Positions 49,249 through 61,848 of a DNA stretch of 64,000 nt are shown in pieces. Under the pieces are notes generated by a model. The model ran no database searches. It saw only the letters and a program-made list of their open reading frames with translations, and had not been told where the DNA came from. The DNA lies in the NCBI RefSeq assembly GCF_037975245.1, contig NC_092571.1:26428564-26492563 (forward strand), written 5' to 3'. This stretch comes from Apostichopus japonicus. Lineage: Eukaryota; Echinodermata; Holothuroidea; Aspidochirotida; Stichopodidae. A program made the translations under genes and the position numbers. Each line of letters begins with the position of its first letter. The first letter of the stretch is position 1.

Positions 49249-49718
49249 CATACATACATACATACATACATACATACATACATACATACATACATACATA
49301 CATACATACATACATACATACATACATACATACATACATACATACATACATACATACATACATACACGCATACACACATACACACATACACACATACATA
49401 CATACATACATACATACATACATACATACATACATACATACATACATACATACATACATACATACATACATACATACATACATACATACATACATACATA
49501 CATACATACATACATACATACATACATACATACATACATACATACATACATACATACATACATACATACATACATACATACATACATACATACATACATA
49601 CATACATACATACATACATACATACATACATACATACATACATACATACATACATACACACATACATACATACATACACGCATACATACATACATACATA
49701 CATACATACACACATACA
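49249..49718. repeat. (CATA)n microsatellite, ~470 bp, interrupted
   Basis: Long tetranucleotide array with a few variant blocks (cacgcatacacacatacaca near 49365-49392 and again near 49656-49682). The flanking 48,930-49,240 is rich in tctccacaag/cttgtggaga words in both orientations. Confidence 0.98.
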
Positions 49719-50069
49719 TGGTAGAATGACTACACTAGTCTATTACACAGCCGATAAAGGTCACTTTTCGGAAAACCTCTCATCAGCACTCGCCGAACAC
49801 TGCATGCACGCAGAATATAGAATCCGAAAACTTAACAATTTTGCTCTTTGAATAGATAGATAATGAATAAGGTATCTAAAGACGGGCAAATACGGCTCAT
49901 GACTCAGACTGGAGGTTCATATTGCGTCTATCTGGAATTTTAGCATTGCATTGTCACTTACATATCAGCAACTATAGAGATTGATGAACGAGAGATTACC
50001 GTGGTAGAATTTTTACACGTTGAACCCTATTTCACGAGTAATTAACCGTTTCGTAAAAACTGACAAGTT

Positions 50070-50418
50070 CGTTGGCCCAAACATTTATTCATGCAAGCTA
50101 CACCTTTTTTATTCATATTTTAAATCAAACCATGACTATCACGTGACGTCAGACAATAACAAACCGCTTGTTCCGCTCATTTTTAAGGTACAGTACATTG
50201 ATGTACTCGGCTTATATACTACTAGATGTAATTTAGTATATTTTAGTATGCCTACTTGGTATTTTCGGGAAAAAAAAATACAATCTCGTTATCTCACACA
50301 ATTGTGCCTATACAAACCAAACCTTTCTCATTCATGTTGTAAAGTCAACCAATCAGATCATATCAATCAGACGATAATAAATGCTCCTGCTTCGCTCGTA
50401 ATACGTACATTGATGTAC
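50070..50418. repeat. Diverged tandem duplication
   Basis: Segments at 50070-50215 and 50309-50418 both run through attcat, aatca, cagacaataa/cagacgataa, ccgctcatt/tcgctcgta and tacattgatgtac. The 139-codon open frame across them has no recognisable domain. Confidence 0.55.
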
Positions 50419-51839
50419 CATACAACGAGTTGTAGCTGAACAAAGCATAGTATACCGTGTGTTCATACAGTATTGTCTGACCATGCACTGTATTTAAACT
50501 GTGCTTTCCTTGTTTATGTTTTACTGCTCGAACTGTATGGAAGCCGGTAAATCTTGCAAAATACTAAACAGGTTTTCATTTTTTTTATTATCGTGGACTT
50601 TATTATTATAATCATCATCGTGTGAACTTAGTATATTATGTATGTGTTTGTTTGTTGTATATTATGATACAAATTTATATTATAACCATATAAGATCAAA
50701 TATATCATCCAACAGTTTGGCCCTTGTGGTTTTCCTTACAAATGCAAATGTTCAGCACATTGATCAACCGTAGTGTAATATAACGGAATACGATACACCG
50801 AATACAACCCAGATGATCTCCAAATCCGTCATTTGTATGTACATGACGTTATGCTGTATGTTGCACTGTGCTTTCAAGCGTGAGAATTACCAACCAAAAC
50901 TTCAAAAGGGCTCATTTGTAAGTATGAAAGACAGGCTAGGCTATGTAAGTACCGTCTAAGATAAATGAATCAACTGAAGCGAAATTTATCGTCTAGGAAA
51001 CAGCTACTATTCTATACCAACAGTCTAGTCAATCTGTGAAAAGTAGAATGTGTTTTGGCGGTATATAATAGCAAATTCCTTGTGAGAAACATATTGCAAA
51101 TATATCATTAATTCATCGAGGTTGCAAAACCGAGCCAAATTGGCGGCTACTGCCTGCGCTACATCGCTGAAGAAAGTAGTAGGAATCGGTTTCACCTGCA
51201 CAAATAATAATAAATGACATAATTATTCAGAATTTCCAGAAATGATCCTTATTTCCCGTCATGATGCTAGCCTTTAGTGAAAGAGTTTCCGCATGCCATT
51301 CACATGGTTTCTTGTCTTGTCAGTTAGTAAAATAATTATCATCAGGCTATCGGTTCCAATTATAGGCAGGGATGTCGCTAGAGGGGGGTGTGGGGGGTGT
51401 CTCACCCCACTCTTGTTAAAACTGACGATATTTGGAAAATTTGAGTCCGACAGTCGGAATTTCCGACTGTCGCACTCTAATTTACCAAGGCCTATTGATA
51501 TATTCATGTCATTGTGAATGACCTAAAAAGTTCGGTAAAAATTGACCTTTAATCAGTCATAATAATTTACCACGTTTTCCTTGCCATTTGAGAAATTGTA
51601 TCTCGCGATTCTTATACTCCACCATACAAAACTTCGTATGATTTTGAATACTCTAAAGCAAATGCCTCATAGAACTACTGTACAACGTTCGCCCGCTTCA
51701 ATTCGGTTTATTTATGTACTAAGTTTGACCACCCAATACGGAAGCTTAAAAGTGCCATTAACATAAGAAAAACTTTGCCCCATAAGTTGAAATTTTTCAG
51801 TAATTTGTTTAGATAACAAGATCAAATCTTATCAAAAAT

Positions 51840-52256
51840 CAGAAAAATGTTGGATTTCTCAGTTGCTTTAATTGAGCAATTGAAAATTTTTCTGCAAAAT
51901 GTTCAATTGTTCACCCCATTCCATCTGAGCAATTGACAAATTTTCTTCAAAATGTTTAATTGACAACTTATCGTATCTCGTCAATTCAACATATTTCTGC
52001 AAAATGTTTAATTGTTCACTTTATTACAACTGAGCAATTGAACCTTTTCTGCAAGATGTTTAATTGACAACTTATCGTATCTCGTCAATTTATCATGCAA
52101 AATTCCAACTGAGCAATTGAAACATTTTCTGCAAAATATTTAATTGACAACTTATCGTATCTCGTCAACTCAGCATTTTTCTGCAAAATGTTTAATTGTT
52201 CACTTCATTCCAAATGCTCAGTTGGAATGAAGTAAAAAATTGAACATTTTTGCATG
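51840..52256. repeat. AT-rich tandem repeat ending in a hairpin
   Basis: Repeated words ctgcaaaatgtttaattg, ttgacaacttatcgtatctc, actgagcaattgaa. The right end is a perfect 12-bp inverted repeat, acttcattccaa (52202-52213) and ttggaatgaagt (52222-52233), extended by imperfect arms to about 35 bp each side. Confidence 0.85.
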
Positions 52257-52489
52257 TGAGTGATAAATAGCCCCGCCCCCCCCCCCCCCCCAAGAAAATA
52301 ATATTAAGCGTGCTAGGAAAAAGCACTGTATTTTTTGGTAATTCACTATGTCGTCGAATATAATTTGTTAAAAAAAATGTTTTCCCTTTGTTACATTAAC
52401 ATAGCTTTTGTAGTCAGTAGTCTATGTAGCCTATCAAGCAGATAACTTATACTCAGTTGCTTACTTGCTTAACCAGGGTGATTAATAAG

Positions 52490-52800
52490 TTTGTGAAGTT
52501 TGTAACAGTTGATAATTATGTGTAAAAGTAAGTTGGCCTGACGTTTCGATCCTAGCAGGATCTTCTTCAAAGGCTAAATGGCAAGTAACAGAAACAGAAG
52601 GGACAAAAACATGCACAGAATACAGACAGGGTAATGAGAAAGGTGAACACAAAGAGATAGATGTAAGGGGATCAGTAGACAAGGGATGGAAAGAAGAAAG
52701 AAACCAGCAGGGGAATAGGAGAGGTAGGAGATAAACAGTGGAGGGACAAAGAGAGGATTAAGGGAAGGGGGTAGGAAATAATATATTTCCTACTCCCTTT
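52490..52800. repeat. Dispersed repeat copy A carrying the hammerhead-like motif
   Basis: Shares with 58600-58905 the hammerhead-like core and then an A/G-rich tail containing agaagggacaaaaacatgca, gaatacagacagg, agataaacagtgga and gagaggatta. The two copies are in the same orientation, 6,114 bp apart. It is probably a non-autonomous retroelement or satellite-like unit; no coding capacity is seen. Confidence 0.75.
52536..52574 (-). ncRNA. Hammerhead-like core, mutated (copy A)
   Basis: Identical to the copy at 58650-58688 in stem II, GAAA, stem III and stem I, but the first core base is changed (TTGAAGA instead of CTGAAGA, at 52570). That C is invariant in active hammerheads, so this copy should be dead. 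Confidence 0.4.
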
Positions 52801-54106
52801 CACATTGCACTTCCAACATTTTTAGTTTTTTTTTTTCTCATATGGGTTTAGCACTTTCTTTCCGGTCTCAATGTGTGTTTGTCAAATTTTAACTTCGATT
52901 TTTCCAGCTTACTGCCCTAAAAGCTCAATGAAAATAACACCGTTCTATACAATTCTCATATTAATAATCATTATTTGTATTGAGTTATATGCCGTTAAAC
53001 ATTTTGAGCTGAATAAAATTCGCCAGATTTTTTAACGAGTCCGTAGATTCTACATAATTTACTCAAAATTTACAAGCCCCGCAACAACGTTTTGTTTACG
53101 ACCCTTAGGCAAAGGACTTACGAGTGGACGATACGAGTATATCTAGGTTACATTTGTGTTATGAACATGCTGATATGGGCGGTCGCAGTGATTTTACGGT
53201 AAATCGTTCGTACCATTATTAGGGCAACAGAAAATAAATTTCTTTCTTTCGATTGCGACAGCTTTTCTCCATTAAACCCACCTGGTCAGATTTCATATAG
53301 AATATGAAACATTTAATCTGCGTCGGAAGTTTGTTTCCGCAATTCAGCAGTAAACAAGTATGCAGGCTTTAACTATTGGGTAATATGTAATTTCTTCAGT
53401 TATAGGGTAAAACATAAAGTTGCTTGAGATGTAGCAGTTCCATTCCTAGTGTTGCTTTTTAATGGTCGCTGCTTGGTATTTCTGTTAATATAATAGTTAA
53501 CTTACAATCCGAGATCAAGAGAATATAATAACACGCTTATAATGGCTTATGCATATATTTTATATAACTCTTCTTTTGTAATATTTCGCAGGAAGATAAT
53601 TAAGTAATTATGAACAATCTGCAAGATAGTTTGCAAAACTCTTCACTGGTCACTGCATGCGATCTAATCTTCCCCAACTGTTCCTCATATCTTACAAAGA
53701 CTATGGTAAGGTCATTGCTCTAATTCTCACCAGCTCCTCCTCTTCCCATGCGAAGAAATATTCAAGTGCTTGAGATTAAGCTGCATAATCAGCCTGTCTT
53801 CTCTTTGTACTCAAAATATTCTGTAAATGAGAACAAGAATAAGAAATTGTATTATCTTTATATGATTATTTGCTATCACGACTTTATATTTATGCTACAA
53901 AGCTTTCATTATACATGATTATCCCCACAGGAAAACACAATTCTTCAATGTAATTGAGTTATAACAATCCTTCATTGTCTATATTATTTGTACAGTAAAT
54001 TTATCGTTGCAGGACACACTTAACACACAGTATCACACGTCGCGAAACGTTGCAAAGTAGCGACTGCACGTGATCTGTTGTCCTTTCTTCTAAAAACTGC
54101 CGTCGC

Positions 54107-54392
54107 AAAACGTCGCAAAGGAAACTTGATCTCTTTGTCGTAATTTCCCTAACAACAACCAAGCTAGTCCCTGATTCGTTCATTTGTGTTATTTATAGTC
54201 GTATCCTGCTTGCGTCACTTTCTGCATGTGATCAATCTTCGTCATATTGACCTCACATACACATGCAGTGTAGTGTCGAAGCTAAAATTCATTTCGAGTG
54301 TATAATCTGCCGTCGCAAAACGTCGCAAAGGAAACTTGATCTCTATGTCGTGTTTTCCCTCACAACAGCCAAGCTAGTTCCTGATTCGTTCA
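54107..54392. repeat. ~85-bp direct repeat, 200 bp apart
   Basis: Copies at about 54107-54184 and 54307-54392, both with cgtcgcaaaacgtcgcaaag and gaaacttgatctct, ending ctgattcgttcat. More cgcaaa words follow to 54545. Confidence 0.85.
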
Positions 54393-55642
54393 TTGTTCGT
54401 TCATATGTGTATATAGTAGGTGCGAAATACTTTCAGGAATTCTCCCGATTGCACAATGAAACTGACTGTGCATGCTAATATCAACATTATCAAAGCGACG
54501 CAAAGCGTCTCAAAATGTTACAAGAGTCGCAAAATATCGCAAGAAGATATCTGCGATTTGCAGTTTTACCTAATTCTCTATATCTTCTCAAAACGAGTAA
54601 ATATTAATACAACAGAATAAGTTAATGTACATAATACGAAGATAGAAATATAAGCAAAGGATGAATGTAAGGCATTAAAGTGCAAATGCTGTATATGCAT
54701 GTATAGGCCTAGACCTATGTGTAAATATAGGACTCTGAAAGATTAAGCCCCTAGCCTAGGTAAAACTTAACAAAAAACTATTTATTACCGATCTTAACTA
54801 TCATATAAATACACGCTGAACGAATACTTAAATCAAAATATCAATAATGTATCTTGTATTACATGCTGAACAAATCGTCGTACAGATCCTTTATTTTCTG
54901 CAATCACAGCTGACGTCTATGGCAAGCTAATAGCTCATTAATTAAAGACACCACGTTTGTTGCGACAATACTGCGAGAGAATGTACGACTTATTCTACTA
55001 CAGTATAGTGCTAGTACAAGCAGGGGATATGTTATATGATATACTACGGTTTCGTTACAACTCTAAAATCCCATCAATACCTGATACCTGAATTTCATTC
55101 ATCCCTTATGACGATTTAATCAGTTGATTTACAGTTCTTGCAGGTCTTTTCAACCCAACATTAACCCTCCCCCCTCTCCTTATGAAGTGATTCTTTTCAT
55201 ACTGAACAGCAAAAGTTGAATAATATTTTTAACCTGTAGTTGCCGAGATATGTTAAAACTACATATGATATTAAAGGACAACGGCTGGTTCACATTCTTT
55301 AACTTAATTACACACATCGTGGAAGGATGAACTGTGAGATCAATGATAGCATTATTTTTTTAAATTAGATGTTTTCCACGGGGTTTACCTAAAATTCGCA
55401 TGATTCCTATGAATTTGATCTCATCTCCCTACATGCAATGTGTATGGAGATGAGATTATGTACTTCACCCCACGTCAGAAATGTGAGGAAGTGTGAGAGT
55501 ACGCGTGTTGGATGTAACACTTATTGACAAACACCGTAACTCATAATGCTCACATGCTCATTAATGCTCATTAACATTAAACTAGGTATGCTTATTGTGT
55601 ACAATAACCCTATTGTTTCCTGTGATGTTCAGTGGTCATGTG

Positions 55643-55658
55643 AGGTCAACAGAGGTCA
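55643..55658 (+). promoter_or_regulatory. DR4-type nuclear-receptor half-site pair (sequence match only)
   Basis: AGGTCA-ACAG-AGGTCA. It sits in another diverged copy of the repeat family, with the words cttgtaaacaggatcaccca around it. Confidence 0.3.
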
Positions 55659-58599
55659 GAGTCTGAACATCTTGTAAACAGGATCACCCAAGAAGTACAT
55701 CTTTCTTGAACTTCATACATATCCAGCTTGCTGAGTGAAAGAACCCTATTGAAATTAAAAGACGTCAAATGTCAAATGAATTGAACAGGTGTCAAATTAT
55801 GAAAACCTTTTAAACACCATAACTCCAAAATTTAAACTACAATTAATCTGTGAATTCTCCAATGTTATGGCGAAATGGTTTGGTCAAATTCAGTTCGGTT
55901 TAATATTCTGAAGGGGCGCTGTAATTCTTCAACAAAACATGCAGTCATCCAGGAAATGAAATTTGCTTCAAAGAGTTGATAGTCTTTAAACACACTCGTG
56001 CGCGCCCTTGGCACTTACAACCTCTGAGCTTCAATTGGTCAACAGGCTATCTCAAATGGTGGAAAAGGAAAATACCACAAGGTGTCAACAGGTTATCTAA
56101 AATTTTCTCAAACTTGCCACTTTCTCTGTGATTCAGTATAGTAGATATCTTTCACTTTGGTAGTTAATTGTGAACATGTTTCACAGTGTATAACAATGTG
56201 TTGTAGAGCTCTCATTCATTAAACAACATATTAAAGAGATGGTTGGTGACAGAGCTGATTTGCTAGTTCAAAATTCAAAAAAAGAGAAAATGTCCTTTTA
56301 TCCATACACCTATGTGCCTATATTTCACATAGTAAAACTGTTCTTTCTGGATACTGCAACATTTTGGAATAAAAATTCTGTACAGTAAAATTTTACCAGT
56401 GGATTAAACGGTTGATGCCCTGACAGTGACCAAAACGAACTGAAATTTCTGACCTTTTCTGGTTCTCACTTAATCCTCGTACAAAAAAACCCACTTGGTC
56501 CACATTAGTCATATAATTATGTGAAATTTTGAGCATATTGTATAGCAAGGAATCACGAAGCAAACTAGCTTTCTAATTACAATATGTATTGAAATTTTGG
56601 TTCCCATTGGACCTTCTTCAGCATTGGCTATAGTTGAAGTGAAAGGTATACACAAATAAAATGCTGACACAGATTGCTTCCCTGAGAGGCATCGTTGTGA
56701 CAGTGAGTTATGACCTGTCTACCATTAAGCAATAGATTGCCAGATAAAACAAACTTAGCAGTACGGACGGGACCTATACATCCTACTGAAAATACGTACG
56801 GAGTTCAAAAAGGGTTTAAAAATGTGTCAAATATGCTCCCACATTGATATGTATGTATATACTGTATATATCATTATTGTGGGAGAGGAGGGGGATCCTT
56901 AGTGTGATGTAATATTAAAGCAGGCTATAGTCCAGTCCACCTATCCGGAATCCGAGTTTGGATCCAATTCTCTCGATTCCGAGCAAAGAGACTTGAATTT
57001 GAGCTGAGTGTAAACTAAATCCGTGAAGTTTGCATGACAAATAAGTTAACATCTTTGGCATATAAAGGCAAAACAAGTCTTAAGGCCTACTCGCTTCCTC
57101 TGTAGTTGGATGTATTTTTTATCAAGCTGGTGTCCCATGTTGGTAACAAAAGGGGTTACCCTGATTTGATCGGCCTCTGTGCGGTTCATTTGATTGAATT
57201 CTGCAGGGTCGAATGAAAACTGTTCCTACTAAAGTTTACTAATAACATTTCTGCCATCATAACAACAATGAGATGAGCTCGTAAAATATTTTGTTCTGTG
57301 TTACATATCACTTAATTTAGCTTGCAGTGCCATCACCTAATAGTGCGCAGGTTCTGGTTGGGTATATCAATTCATGGTTAAAATGAAATTTGACTAATCA
57401 TGTAAATTCATCTTCGATTATGAAAATGCAGGATTTTTTGTAAGTAATTCAATGCAGTTATGCTTCATGAAAACCTTAATTAATTTGATAGAATATGTCT
57501 ATGTGTTAACATATTACCTAATAAAGCATCATGTTTAAACTCAAAAATACCATTATCAATAGTTTTCTTTTCAATAGGGCTAATTAAACTACATGTTTAG
57601 GCCTAATGGAATAAACCAAAGGTCAAATACCCCCTCCCCCCCCCCCCAAAAAAAAAACCATACAGATGGGACAAGAACACTTTGGTTAATTGTCAAAGCA
57701 ACCGCTTGGCAATGTCATGATCCAGGGATCATTGCATATAGAAATGAGATGTGTAACAATATAGTTGGGATCCCCAAAGGAGAGTAAAATATCGATTGTT
57801 CGGCTTGGGTGAAACTATGTCCGAATTTGCCACTAGCAGCACTATACTCCCGGATATGGCACATAACTTGCTTGGAATGCCCATTTTGGTATCGGGAGAG
57901 AATTTTGTCTTATTTGCTTTCCCGAAAGGGAAACTATTGAGTCACTCTTACTGACCTTGGAAAAACGTGACGGGAACAGCGGATTGCAAAGTCTGCAAAT
58001 GACTACAAGGCGGATCGCAAAATCGGTTCCTGCTATTACGGTTAGATTCGTCTAACACGGCAGCATACAGAAACGTTGTACTCAAAGCCGTACCCAGAGT
58101 GAATTGATCAAGTCGCGCATCCGGTGTACGGCGAGGCCCACCAAAGCTTCAACATTTTCATATAATTCTTGACCTCTGCTAGCGATCTTGCGGCTCATCA
58201 ATGCTAAAATAGAATGATTGCTCTAGTTTACTGTGGCATATGTCTCCAAGCCGCAGCGATCACCAAGGGCAAGCCTCGAAGCTGCACTGTTTCTGAGATG
58301 TTTTGTACTCTCATACCAAGCTTAAAGCACAAAAATACGTGTCAGAGAGTGGAATTAAATTTCTCCGCAAGGTAGCATGGTTGGATTACTGGTGAGTCCA
58401 GCTGAGAGTGATTGTAATCACACAAATACATTTCAGAGAAGCGCTCAATTTCATTGAAAAGTATTTGAAAGCCCCAATGGGGGTTCAAACGGGCGGCAAA
58501 GATCCCGGAGTCTACAGATTTACTACGTGTACACTAAACTCACTGACCTCAAACAAGCTCTGATATACTGAAGATGGTTTATATAGACTTGTGGCATTC

Positions 58600-58905
58600 G
58601 TATACACCAAGTATAGGAATAAGTTATTTGAATGTATAAAAGTAAGTTGGCCTGACGTTTCGATCCTAGCAGGATCTTCTTCAGAGGCTAAATGACATGT
58701 AACAGTACAGTAACAGAAGGGACAAAAACATGCACAGAATACAGACAGGTTAAAGAGCACGGTGAACACAATGAGATGGATGAAAGGGGATTATAAGTGG
58801 ACAAGGGATGGAGAGAAGAAAGCAACAGGGAAAGAGGAGAGGAAGGAGATAAACAGTGGAGGAACAAAGAGAGGATTAAAGGAACAGGGTAGGGAATAAA
58901 CTGGA
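58600..58905. repeat. Dispersed repeat copy B carrying the hammerhead-like motif
   Basis: Second copy of the repeat at 52490-52800, with the same order of motifs. It keeps the intact CUGANGA box that copy A has lost. Confidence 0.75.
58650..58688 (-). ncRNA. Hammerhead-like core in a dispersed repeat (copy B)
   Basis: On the minus strand: stem I GCCU/AGGC flanks CTGAAGA (58684-58678, matching CUGANGA). Stem II is GATCC..GGATC (perfect, with a 5-nt loop), followed by GAAA, a two-base-pair palindromic stem III (ACGT) and C. One extra A sits between CUGAAGA and stem II. The same sequence with one core change occurs at 52536-52574. Similar minimal motifs are known from Penelope-like elements; ribozyme activity is an inference. 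Confidence 0.45.
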
Positions 58906-61260
58906 GAGGGACAAAGACAGAAACGTGTGGAGAATAAATAAGTAATTTGGTTAAAATTTGACTGAAAGTTCCTTTAGCTAAGTCCAATGATCATAAACTG
59001 TATACATTAAGTCTCGAAAATTAAATGCAATGTATTAATAAGTATTGTTTCATGGTAAATCTATGTTTGTGCCAAAACCCATCATGTCTCAAATGAATGT
59101 TGTCATGTCTCAGGTACCTGTTCCTTTCCTACAAATAGTTGTTTATCATAAGATTGTAATTGTGAATTTAGAACATGCAATGTGTATTGCATCTGTTGAA
59201 CCCTATAACTTTAGCTTTGCAAAATGTTTAGCTATACTCATTAAGCAGAAGCTTCGTTCTTCTGGAACATAGTTTCTTGGTTTGCTGCTCATATATTTAA
59301 CCTTGTGAACAGCTTCGCGGACTCGACTCGACTCACTACTGAAGTCGAGACCGAGGCGAGTCGGAGCAAAGTCTTTAGCAATAACAATTGCAACTACCAC
59401 TATCATTAACAAAGCAACCACCTCCATCCCCTCCTCCCCCATCCCCTTAATAAAAAAATGTAACCATTAAACTAGTTAAGGTTTAAACGGATTTGGTGAG
59501 CTCACACACATATTTTAACACGGACAGATTATCAGACATAGCTGCAGTCAAATTTTTCCACATCCAATTTATATCTTATCTTTTGTAAGTCAATAACGAA
59601 CTGATCAAGATGGATTGTTATTTGGATGACTATATCAACAATTACGTTATACTTGAACTTCGTATTAACAATGTTGTTTGTGTTTTCACATACGCACAGT
59701 TGGATGTTTCATTTTCTAAAGGGGCTCCAGTCATGGTGTGCATTGACTCTACTACTACTACTGCTACTGCTACTATTACGACGACGATGACGAATATTGG
59801 GGGGGGGGGCATTTACTTGGGTGCAGGCGCGTAGCAACTACATCCCCCAAATTGTTCGCGCGCTTCGTGATATTTTGTATATATACCAAATTTCATAACA
59901 GATGGGTCCGTCTCATGGGCGCAGATCAGTCTGGGATAATGGTGGGGACGTGTATCTGTTCTATGATACTATCTAGGCAGAGCACGACCATTGGTTCGCG
60001 CGTAGCGTTCAATATTTTTTTTTTTTGCAAATATACCTCCCAGATCGCCGGAAATAACACTTCCCAGACCCAATAATGCTCCAAAACCTCCGTAAATTTG
60101 AGATCTTAGGCTTAGGAATTTAAGTTGGGGGAAACACATGGGCGTCTGCAGAAAAAAAAACAATCAGGGGACAAATAATCCAAGTAGACTTTTGTATACG
60201 ATGGGTCTGGTTCCTCTCCCATAAAAAAATTATAGACTCAAATGCTGTGGATAAATGTAGGCTAAAAAAGTGAGAACTGCTGCATGTCGTTTGCACAAAG
60301 CTGGATCATACGGAGCCAAAGTTCAATACAGGGAAATTTGCAATGCAGCGTTTGGTCAAGACAAATTGGTGGGGCACGGTATATCATGTCCCCACCATTG
60401 CAAAAGTTGGTGGGGACGCATCCCCACCAGGATCTGCGCACATGGTCCGTCTAGCTAATTCATTTCGAAAATAAGTAAAACCTACTCTCGGTGAGAGTCT
60501 GTCGTTTGTTTGGTGATATTTAGTAACAAATTGTGACTCTGTTAGACATGAGCGTAGCGAGGAATTTGCCAAAGGAGGGGCGAAGCTTGTATAGACAAAC
60601 TATATAAGCGTGGCACCACCATAAGTTGGAGCGAAGCTTAAAAAAAATTGGTGCCGAAAATGCCTCCCAGATCGCTGGGAATGGCACGTCCCAGGCCTTG
60701 TAAGTTGCATCTAAGCATTTTCTATTTTGATATTACTAGCGATATCCTAAAAAAATATGCTCTTATAGCCACAAAATAAAAAGTATGCCACCAAATATTG
60801 GGGGATATTAGATACTATATCCCCACCTAAAATATTGGGGGGGACATGTCCCCCCGCCCCCCCCCCCATGATCGACGCCCATGGCTACTACAACTAAATG
60901 TATATATGCGAACATCAATTCAATTTAATGCCTGCATATATATTCATGACATAGAATTCGATAAAGTAGTTGTAAATGCTTTTTCGTTAACAATGTTCCT
61001 GTATGCGGCTACCGGTATTGGCTTTCATTTTGATCTGATTCCACTGTATATGCATTTGATTTTCATGGAATACACTGCAACCTTGCGAAAAATCAGATAC
61101 TACCTACATTCTATAAGCAATCGTATATGCTTAGTCTAAGGAGAATCGTCTTTGTCCGCGTCGTTTATTTCGACGTTCATTGCCCGGTGCCAATTCACAC
61201 GTTTGTTGTTGAACTGCATGAATTGTGATAAACTTCCTACCTGGTACTATATACACAGCA

Positions 61261-61848
61261 GTCTTGACTGTGTGTTGTGACATCCGTTTCAATTTGTGAC
61301 ATGATAGTTGAGCGGTTTTATTAATTGTTATCAAACTGTTCTTGCCTTCTATTACGTACATCAATACTCTTTAAGTTTTATCTGTCCTAAACAATTTAGC
61401 TAAGCTGGTCTAGATGAAGGATGCAACCATAAGTATACAATCGCAAATTATTGCCATGTTTTTCTGCCTCATTGATGACTAAAACAATTAACAATGCATT
61501 TTATCACTAAATTTTGATAATTTAAATTTCTTTAGCAACCACTTGATACGATTTGAAACAATATAATCCAATGGTTAAATCAATTTCTGCATATTTTATA
61601 ACTTCGGTTTACGCAGATTTTGGAAATCATAAAATAGACACTTCGACTGTGCGTTGTGACATACGTTTCAATGTGTGACCTGGCAGTTGAGCGGTTTTAT
61701 GATTTGCTATCAAACTGTTCTTGTTTCCTTTTAAGTACATCGATACTCTTTAAGTGTAACTGTATCTGTCCTAAACAATTTAGCAGGTCTAGATGAAGGA
61801 TGCAACCATAAGTATACAATCGGAAATGATTGCTGTGTTTTTCTGACT
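61261..61848. repeat. ~205-bp direct repeat
   Basis: Copies at about 61261-61470 and 61641-61848 (shared tctgtcctaaacaatttag, ctagatgaaggatgcaacca, taagtatacaatcg), about 380 bp apart. Non-coding. Confidence 0.85.

Larger units (their letters stand above)
52810..58590. other. No gene seen (one direct repeat, one DR4 match inside)
   Basis: AT-rich non-coding DNA. Near 56,595-56,625 the minus strand holds ctgaagaaggtccaatggg, a decayed relative of the hammerhead-like repeat. Confidence 0.5.

Noticed and set aside
48892-49724. Long open frames of Tyr-Val-Cys-Met or Ile-His-Thr-Tyr repeats on both strands (also at 31226-31507)
   Set aside because: They only translate the CATA microsatellite, which has no stops in any frame. 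There is no independent coding support.
50020-50439. 139-codon plus-strand frame
   Set aside because: It spans a diverged non-coding tandem duplication and matches nothing I know.
60137-60883. Possible further hAT element with ends catgggcgtc / gacgcccatg
   Set aside because: The flanking 8-mers (gggaaaca and gctactac) do not match, so the two ends probably belong to different relics.
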